From assembly GCA_008933995.1 (NCBI GenBank), contig WARS01000110.1:1116001-1180000 (forward strand): a stretch of 64,000 bases of DNA, read 5' to 3'. Below the pieces are notes generated by a model, which had not been told where the DNA came from, ran no database searches, and worked only from the letters and a program-made list of their open reading frames with translations. Both the position numbers and the translations under genes were made by a program. Shown here in pieces: positions 59,701 through 64,000 of this stretch. Source of the stretch: Datnioides undecimradiatus (Eukaryota; Chordata; Actinopteri; Lobotiformes; Datnioididae). Within the stretch, counting starts at the first letter, position 1. Each line of letters begins with the position of its first letter.

Positions 59701-60332
59701 CTTCAGTTCTGCCAGTGAGGATAGATATTTCAGCGTATTCCCAGTTGTACTTTGTGCCATTTCCCAAAAGGTTTGCAGTTACTGTGAAGGTAAAGGTAAA
59801 ACAAGGCTCTTCCCAGGTCTTATTGTGTTCTGCAAAGAAGCGATGGACGATTCTAAGACACAAGACACTTGATTGATTGACGTATTGCAAAGGTTACGGA
59901 TAGAGGTGGCGTTCTGAGCTGACGATGATCCATGATCATCATCAATGACACACTCGCAACAATCCATGTGAAGAAATATCTGACATCTAGCCAGTTAAAG
60001 CAATAAACTGTACAGACACCCTGCAGTATTATCAGGGTGTCTTTAACAACGTGATTGTACTGCTTCTTCTGTTGTTTGTCAGAAGGCCAATTTGAATCAA
60101 TAACCACTCCCGCCCCTCCTTAATCTGATCTACAGTTGTAACAGAACAAAGACACAGTACAAAGTATCACAGCTTCAAGGAAGGACTTAGACAGTTTTTA
60201 TGGCTGTATTGATTTGTAAATCCTTAAGCTGCTTTTTTTAAATGATTTGATTTACAGGCAGGAGACGACTCCGTGGCGCAGTATCTGTCAAAAGCGCGTG
60301 ACAGTGTGGCAGTCAGCGTGACAATGACGTGA
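16747..60332 (+). CDS. brip1: BRCA1-interacting helicase BRIP1/FANCJ, Fe-S superfamily 2 DNA helicase with a C-terminal extension
   Basis: Coding exons: 16747-16839, 17378-17489, 17785-18006, 18412-18545, 19119-19256, 25897-26163, 28597-28818, 28918-29117, 29203-29335, 29895-30049, 30185-30362, 30730-30870, 31142-31303, 39900-40062, 40387-40508, 49564-49676, 49757-49839, 49980-50285, 51563-52279, 54991-55437, 56144-56211, 56896-56974, 57073-57285, 57570-57727, 60258-60332. All are GT-AG and in phase, 1566 residues (human 1249). Walker [10 protein letters not shown] has Lys52 at the human position. Fe-S cysteines 299, 314, 326 and 366 keep the human spacing 15/12/40. DEAH is at 409-412 and motif VI QALGRCIRHR at 848-857. 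It is a nuclear 5'-3' helicase for crosslink repair and G-quadruplex unwinding (family knowledge). The TopBP1-type motif FFTPELF (Thr1112) is kept; the human BRCA1-binding SPTF is not seen. Exons to 52279 are secure by homology; the last five rest on splice signals, phase and composition. Confidence 0.95.
18161..18265. mobile_element. Possible decayed hAT-like MITE in brip1 intron 3
   Basis: Begins CAGTGGTTCACACC and ends CTTGAAGACACTG, resembling the CAGTG...CACTG ends of hAT non-autonomous elements. No matching 8-bp target duplication seen, so this is weak. Confidence 0.25.
20429..20444 (+). promoter_or_regulatory. CTCF-like motif in brip1 intron 5
   Basis: CCACTGGGTGGCAGTG closely fits the CTCF core CCACYAGRKGGCAGNG, with one mismatch in the YAGR part. 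Occupancy unknown. Confidence 0.35.
20661..20692. repeat. (GT)n followed by a G tract
   Basis: Eleven GT units (20661-20682) followed by ten G (20683-20692). Simple sequence repeat. Confidence 0.95.
21950..23350. promoter_or_regulatory. Candidate conserved non-coding blocks in brip1 intron 5
   Basis: In contrast to the AT-rich flanks, 21950-22450 and 22850-23350 are GC-richer, repeat-free and dense in homeodomain-like (TTTTAATTAAGAG, AATAAGTAATTATTGG) and GC-box-like words. ORFs here lack splice signals or known homology. Composition resembles vertebrate developmental enhancers, but conservation cannot be tested from one sequence. Confidence 0.3.
26529..26549. repeat. Poly-A tract
   Basis: Twenty-one consecutive A on the plus strand. 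No retroposed gene or SINE body recognised upstream. Confidence 0.95.
26707..26740. repeat. (CA)17 microsatellite
   Basis: Seventeen uninterrupted CA units, the commonest microsatellite type in fish. Confidence 0.97.
26780..27540. promoter_or_regulatory. Candidate conserved non-coding block in brip1 intron 6
   Basis: A repeat-free, balanced-composition stretch with words such as CAATAATGTAGC, GTTACCATGATG and GATCATTTCACCC. It stands out from the AT-rich flanks and has no credible ORF. Regulatory nature is inferred from composition only. Confidence 0.25.
31457..31560. mobile_element. Possible hAT-like remnant
   Basis: CAGCAGAACTTCTCAAAGTC followed by GTGGGACTCCCC resembles the left end of hAT non-autonomous elements (CAGTGCTTCTCAAA...GGGGC). 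The right end is not clear and the boundary is approximate. Confidence 0.3.
32522..32807. mobile_element. Possible decayed hAT-like MITE
   Basis: Left end CAGTGGTTCTTGATG and right end CAGTTTGGGAAAGACTG resemble the terminal inverted repeats of hAT elements. Both are degenerate, and no clear 8-bp target duplication is visible. Confidence 0.3.
33140..34430. promoter_or_regulatory. Candidate conserved non-coding blocks in brip1 intron 13
   Basis: GC-richer, mostly repeat-free sequence (apart from a short GT tract near 33512-33541). It includes GGTATTAATTGGAGCC near 33450 and CCCAGTTAATGCCCATTAAA near 34011, homeodomain-type AT cores set in GC-rich context. There is no reading frame with splice signals. 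Typical of developmental enhancers, unproven here. Confidence 0.35.
35995..36225. promoter_or_regulatory. Pair of T-box half-sites in a GC-richer block
   Basis: AGGTGTGT (35995-36002) and, in inverse orientation, TCACACCT (36218-36225), the latter an exact T-box half-site complement. The surrounding sequence 35990-36300 is repeat-free. Binding is inferred from motif only. Confidence 0.3.
36504..36588. repeat. TA-rich imperfect repeat (TATTTATGTATA)
   Basis: Several imperfect copies of TATTTATGTATATTTATA in about 85 bp. Simple low-complexity repeat. Confidence 0.85.
37764..37821. repeat. Inverted repeat with 25-bp arms and 8-bp loop
   Basis: Arms 37764-37788 and 37797-37821 are complementary over 25 bp except one position, which would be a G-U pair in RNA. 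The loop is ATGTATTG. The arm core is GGATATCGTTGCATCATA. Origin could be a very short palindromic element or a transcribed hairpin; I cannot assign a family. Confidence 0.85.
42972..42991 (+). repeat. 20-bp copy of brip1 exon 14 sequence
   Basis: CCAGACGTACTATGATGCCA is identical to 40022-40041 in coding exon 14, where it encodes part of [11 protein letters not shown]. Flanking bases diverge on both sides. Probably a remnant of a local duplication; a chance 20-bp match within the window is unlikely. Confidence 0.6.
45150..45730 (+). mobile_element. Decayed LINE (non-LTR) reverse transcriptase fragment
   Basis: Plus-strand translations give RT hallmarks in order, in different frames. IAPSLKSL (near 45315) resembles the IAPSLTYIFN region of CR1/L2-type elements. 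[15 protein letters not shown] (45392-45436) matches the KAFDTVDHxxLLxKL block. [16 protein letters not shown] (about 45527-45574) matches GVPQGSVLGPLLFLIYINDL. Stops and shifts between the pieces show it is dead. The clade within the CR1/L2/Jockey group cannot be set; boundaries are approximate. Confidence 0.65.
46421..46454. repeat. Tandem duplication of a 17-bp unit
   Basis: ATATTTCACATTTTGTC is present twice back to back. Minor replication-slippage type repeat. Confidence 0.85.
47037..47255. repeat. Diverged minisatellite-like array
   Basis: Recurring words GACAAGTC, GTCAAAATACCCAC and GTCAGAACA appear in irregular units of about 40-55 bp. Too diverged to give a clean consensus by eye. 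Confidence 0.5.
47460..48700. promoter_or_regulatory. Candidate conserved non-coding blocks in brip1 intron 15
   Basis: GC-richer, repeat-poor stretch with no convincing coding frame, set between AT-rich sequence. Same character as the blocks in introns 5, 6 and 13. Evidence is compositional only. Confidence 0.25.
49219..49411. mobile_element. Palindromic hAT-type MITE
   Basis: The left end CAGTGCTTCCCAATCCTGG and the right end CTAGGACTGAGAAACAGTG are imperfect inverted repeats. The interior reads GCATGTTTTAGATGTTT, then GAATCAGGTGTGTTGGA and CATGCAGGGCAGAGGGTG. I recognise this as a very abundant near-palindromic non-autonomous DNA transposon of fish genomes. No clean target duplication is visible. 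It ends 152 bp before brip1 exon 16. Confidence 0.75.
49900..49915 (+). promoter_or_regulatory. CTCF-like motif in brip1 intron 17
   Basis: ACACTAGATGGCAGTA fits the CTCF core CCACYAGRKGGCAGNR apart from the first base and the base after CAG. It lies in the short intron between exons 17 and 18. Confidence 0.35.
50286..51562 (+). other. brip1 intron 18
   Basis: 1.3 kb intron. A GC-richer patch at about 51050-51400 looks like the candidate regulatory blocks elsewhere; the rest is AT-rich. No exon recognised. Confidence 0.7.
52280..54990 (+). other. brip1 intron 19
   Basis: 2.7 kb AT-rich intron, with a GAT/TAA microsatellite at 53181-53212 and a GC-richer patch at about 54000-54330. No extra exon with matching phase was found. 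Confidence 0.7.
53181..53212. repeat. (GAT)n/(AAT)n microsatellite
   Basis: GATGATGATGATGATGATGA runs directly into TAATAATAATAA. Confidence 0.93.
59639..59890 (-). other. Unrecognised minus-strand ORF, 83 codons
   Basis: The reading frame contains [18 protein letters not shown] and [19 protein letters not shown], a composition more protein-like than most chance ORFs here (balanced residues, few repeats). It has a possible acceptor on the minus strand (GTGTCTTAG before AATCGTCC) and a possible donor (TCTG/GTGATA). I know no homolog. It may be a fragment of a gene on the other strand, a retrocopy piece, or chance. Confidence 0.2.
60014..60042. repeat. Inverted repeat, 10-bp perfect arms
   Basis: AGACACCCTG (60014-60023) and CAGGGTGTCT (60033-60042) are perfect complements around a 9-base loop. 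Just upstream of the last brip1 exon. Confidence 0.8.
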
Positions 60333-61500
60333 ACGTTTGTGAATGAAAAGGATGTATATGCATCGATTTTTCTGTTTTTCATCATCAAACCAAATGTAAT
60401 TCAGACAAACATCAAAATAGTATGGATCTGTTAGCTATTGGTAGACAAACAAAAATGCTGAATAATATTGTAGCTAATAAGATAACAAACTGAGATCATT
60501 TCTTAATTTTAGTTGTATAGTATACTTAGAAGAGCTGCAAAGTATCTGTCAAGCTCTTTTAACTGAAAACCTAAAAACTACACTTGCTGAGGAATACATA
60601 ATACTTAATTAATTATTGAATTTTATTATTGATTCCCCCCCGTCACTGTTGGCGTTCACCAACCATAACCGTTACAGTTGCTGGTAGTATCCAGTAGAGA
60701 CTGCATAGTCCTTTTGTTCCAGCAGATTTATAAATGTGAAACACTGTTGAGATTATCACTGTGACCTGTCAGATTAAAAAGATTAACCCTGATTGACTGG
60801 TAAATTCAGGTTTAACCGTAACTTTCCAAACTCTGTTGTACTTTCAAATCCGAGTTATCTGGTCATCTCAGTCCAACCTTTTTGCTTTTTAGGTGAAAAA
60901 ACACAACAGTTCCACATGGATTTTATAAATCAATGATGCACAAATGTATTTTTTTGAATAGATTGCTTAAATGAAAATACATTTACCAAGTGGATAAGGT
61001 TAGCAAATATGTTTTCATCTCTGCAGAAACAAATCAGATCGAGTTTACAGTAAGTTTATGATGCTGTTAAGTCCAGAGGCTCAGTGATTGAAAGGGTTGT
61101 TGGGGACAGTTGTGTAACCCTGCATCAGGGAGAAACATGTTCATAAAAACAATGAACAAAATTGTTGTCTATCAAAACTTGCAATAATACTTCAGGAGAG
61201 CAATTTTCACATCAGGATTGATATAATTTGTAGACTTAAATCCTCGGATATAGTTTCAAGAAGTTGCAAAAAAAGTATTTCATATCGACGCCACAATGGT
61301 GTGGCATGGCATCCTCCTGCCCAAACCAACATCAACCACTTCACACGTCACATTAAGCATCTCATACTTCCTGCTAGGGCTGTCTCTTGCTCTCTCTCTC
61401 TCTCTCTTGCTTCTGTTGTCCCTGATAATTATTTTTTTGTTTTGTTTTGTTTTGGGGGGGGGGGGGGTTTGGCATGAAAATAAATGTGCAAAATAAAAAA
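60333..61500 (+). other. brip1: brip1 3' UTR and flank
   Basis: No ORF of interest follows the stop. Candidate polyadenylation signals are ATTAAA at 60773-60778 and AATAAA at 61479-61484 and 61492-61497. A CT tract (61390-61407) and a run of 14 G (61454-61467) precede the latter pair. Confidence 0.45.
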
Positions 61501-62260
61501 ACTCCCATCTGACGCGATGTTAAGGTAGTGGGCTTGTTTGTGAAATAGCTCCAACATTTTGTGCCATCTGGATCACAGTGTGAATCTGACTAAGCCCACC
61601 GGCCGAATGCACGTTTCTGCCCCCCTCTGCCTGTGAGGGGTTTAGGACACACTTTGTTCCACCCTTCACTGTTTTTCGGACGCTCGCATGATGCGCTCGC
61701 ATGATGCGTTTCAGGTTCCTGCTGTTCAGCTGTAAATTTGACAGACACCATATTGCACCTAAAGCTTTGGAGTCTGTCTGGGTGCAATCGCCAGACACCC
61801 AAACTCCAGTCTGCATGCAGCCAGTTAATGGACTCCAACACTCTTGGCGAGGGGCATGACACACTTGCAACTTTGCTGGCATCATCGACCACTGTCATTT
61901 TGACCTGTTAATCTCAATTTGTCACGGTTGTCATAAGCTCCCCCTCCCCGTCGTTTACCACTTTGTCATCTCTGCCAAAACATGTCACTCCTCATCGCTG
62001 TAACACCTGCCTTAATATCTTTATATCTGGCCTGATATCATAATCGTATATAGTTACTGCAGAAGGAATTACATTGGAGGACACCATGTGTATTTTAATG
62101 TGCTTTGTTATAGCGCCGATGAGATTCGCGGCTTCCAAGCCCTGATATTGTGACCTTTAATAAAAGGCAATCTTCATGCTTCAGCGGATATTAAAGGTGA
62201 TTATTTTCATCTGAGTGATTTATTTGTGGCACAAGATGAATTCTGCATTCTGTTGTTGCG
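61500..62260. promoter_or_regulatory. Candidate conserved non-coding element downstream of brip1
   Basis: GC-richer, repeat-free stretch with a 13-bp tandem duplication (GCTCGCATGATGC, about 61682-61707), five TGTCA words within 95 bp (61893, 61920, 61929, 61964, 61983) and GTTAATCTCAATTTGTCA. The overlapping minus-strand ORFs have no recognisable product. TGTCA/TGACA is the core bound by MEIS/TGIF/PBX-type TALE factors. Regulatory role inferred. Confidence 0.35.
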
Positions 62261-64000
62261 TTTGGGAAAAAAAAGAAATAATTCATCTCACAAAGGGGAA
62301 ATTTAGGTTTGTCATTTTTTACTAGTTCTGTATCAGCTGGGTGAAATTTGAACTTGAGATGTTTAAGCAATATATGTGCAATTACTCAGATTATAATTAA
62401 AATTTATGCACTTTTATTATGGGTTATGACAGATCCACAGGGTGTATGTAAAACACATACATAATACAGATAAGTGCTGTCAGGCAGAGTTACCCTTTGC
62501 TCCTTACAATGTTCCCTTGCTGGCCCAAATTTCAGAATGTTTTACGCGCATGCTCTGACAAACATTGGATAAATCTTTAGCCTTGTCTATACTGGGAGCT
62601 GTGGATGATTGTAACATAGGAAAACACAGCGATACAGAAGGTAGCCTGTTATGATTTATAATGTAATGATAAGTGAAACAAAGTGATAAAGTGTCAGGAA
62701 ATTCCAAAACAAAGTTATAGCCAAGAACGCGAGCTTTGAATGCCAGAAACCCCCTCTGGTAAAATAATCAAACCGTTTGTACAGTTGATCAGCTTTTTCA
62801 CTACCTTGCATATTTATAATATGGATGATGTTCTCCGACCGAAGTGTCTTTGTCCATGAGTTTCTTGGAGAGTTTACATACTGTTCTCAAGCTTACTCAG
62901 TGATCTGTTCTTTCAGACGGGGCTAGTACTCATGTGGGATCTGAACAACTGAGGCATTTAGTGACCTTGGCTAAAAGAGAGCAGTTTTGTTCTATGTATT
63001 TGTAGTTTGCTCACGACACAGTATTTTTACATCTTTGTTCATTACACATCATTATTCACCATTATCATTATTAAAATATCAATTTACAATACGGTGACAG
63101 TATAAAAAAACAAACAACATATATGTGTTATCTCCAAAATGCCCAAAACCCTCTCTTTGTCTTTCCCCCTTCCATGGTACCTATCCAAAGAAATAGAAGT
63201 ATAGAAGTGTAGATTATATTAGATTATGTTGCACAGACACTACTTAAGTATATGCATTTTAATAAAGCATATATGCATATACTACGTAATAGACTATCTC
63301 CTTCCTTCCTGTAAAGACAATCTTTTGTGCTGAATACAGCAAAAAACGACTTGTCTGCTGTTAGTCGAGATAATTGAACATGCGTGAAGCTGTTGCTTGG
63401 AGATTTGTAACGAGATTAGAAAGAAACTGTGCAAATGTCCATATTATTATTATCATCCCAGTACAAAACTGATGCATAATCTTTGTTTTTTTATGCTCGC
63501 TGTTTTCAGTGGACATAAACAGCTTTGGCCACTGAAATGCATTAGGTGAATAGCTAATGAAATTGATTTCTTTAAGCGTACGTAGCCTGATAAGGATTGC
63601 TTGACCGGATCATCTGGTAGTAGAGGGTCTTTAGCAATCTGTCTACTGGAGCAGCTGTTAGAACTTGGCTTGAGTCATAGGTTTGGAGCTCCTTGGATAA
63701 TAAACCCAGATTTGTTTCAGAGGGTCAGTGGAATTAGACACCTAATCTGCCTATGTGGTTTTATAAGTTGACTAATCTTGATATAGACATCCGTTGTTTG
63801 GGCTCATCTTAGTGTGCTTACACCATAAGCTGGTTAATGCTATAAGTGTGATTGTGGCAACCATTTGTCAGCTGAAAGCCTGATGCCTTTTTAGTTGTGC
63901 ATATTGTAGTAAGGTCTCAGCAGGAGAGCATTAAAGACTGGCAATTAGCCATTATACGACATTACCCTGTATATGGGGGAACACTCACAGAGATAAGAAA
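62261..64000. other. Intergenic to window end
   Basis: AT-rich sequence without a recognised gene, RNA or transposon. Somewhat GC-richer around 63560-63960, in the style of the other candidate blocks. Confidence 0.5.

Larger units (their letters stand above)
57728..60257 (+). other. brip1 intron 24
   Basis: 2.5 kb intron before the terminal exon; acceptor GATTTACAG at 60249-60257. Mostly AT-rich. It holds an unrecognised minus-strand ORF (59639-59890) and a 10-bp-arm hairpin (60014-60042). Confidence 0.6.
56144..60332 (+). other. brip1: brip1 terminal exons: basic stretch plus cysteine-rich C-terminal module
   Basis: Coding exons 21-25, phases 1-0-1-1-0, with stop TGA 60330-60332. Exon 21 encodes a very basic stretch ([15 protein letters not shown]), likely a nuclear localisation signal. 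Exons 22-24 encode [11 protein letters not shown] (CxxC at 1406-1409), RCRCQC (1446-1450) and, after [19 protein letters not shown] (CxxC at 1521-1524). Exon 25 adds 24 residues. Two CxxC pairs each followed by hydrophobic residues suggest a zinc-binding fold, loosely reminiscent of Mis18/Yippee or UBE3D-type domains, but I do not recognise the family. Human FANCJ ends before this part. The exon 21 acceptor (AATCAAG) is unusual. Confidence 0.7.

Noticed and set aside
61520-61898. Two overlapping minus-strand ORFs of 102 and 121 codons
   Set aside because: They lie in a GC-richer block where stop codons are rarer. No splice context, no recognisable domain; better explained as non-coding regulatory sequence.

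Overview
The window is vertebrate nuclear DNA, almost certainly from a ray-finned (teleost) fish. It holds three spliced host genes whose products are clearly orthologous to human APPBP2, PPM1D and BRIP1/FANCJ. Genes are compact, introns are AT-rich, CA/GT and poly-A/G tracts are common, and short promoter motifs typical of spiny-rayed fish sit near the gene starts. The species cannot be named from the sequence.

Layout. Positions 1-6049 (minus) carry the first three coding exons of appbp2; the rest of the gene lies beyond the left edge. A 2.1 kb intergenic stretch separates it from ppm1d in a head-to-head arrangement. ppm1d (8126-13294, plus) has six coding exons and a predicted product of 558 residues, followed by a probable 3' UTR to about 15.4-15.6 kb. 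brip1 (16747-60332, plus) fills most of the window with 25 coding exons and a predicted product of 1566 residues. Every junction keeps reading phase. Three of its introns are large (6.6, 8.6 and 9.1 kb). They contain little recognisable transposon DNA, but several GC-richer blocks that look like conserved regulatory elements. The last 3.7 kb has no recognisable gene but a similar block.

Biology. PPM1D is the p53-induced phosphatase that switches off the DNA damage response. BRIP1 is the iron-sulfur helicase that repairs crosslinks and unwinds G-quadruplexes. APPBP2 is a TPR substrate receptor for a CUL2 ubiquitin ligase and a kinesin-like adaptor. In human 17q23 the order is APPBP2-PPM1D-BCAS3-TBX2-TBX4-BRIP1, with BRIP1 on the minus strand. 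Here brip1 directly follows ppm1d and points the other way. This suggests an inversion of the BCAS3-to-BRIP1 block, in which case tbx4 could lie just beyond the right edge, and the regulatory-looking blocks in and after brip1 could serve it. That is inference.

The most unusual item is the end of brip1. Beyond the region equivalent to the end of human FANCJ, five further well-phased exons encode a basic stretch and then a cysteine-rich module with paired CxxC motifs that the human protein lacks. Other points of interest are a 25-bp-arm hairpin in intron 13, a 20-bp copy of exon 14 inside intron 15, an upstream ORF overlapping the ppm1d start, and the conserved Cys-Val-Cys end of PPM1D.

Mobile DNA seen is limited: a decayed LINE reverse-transcriptase fragment (about 45150-45730), one clear palindromic hAT-type MITE (49219-49411), and a few weak hAT-like remnants.
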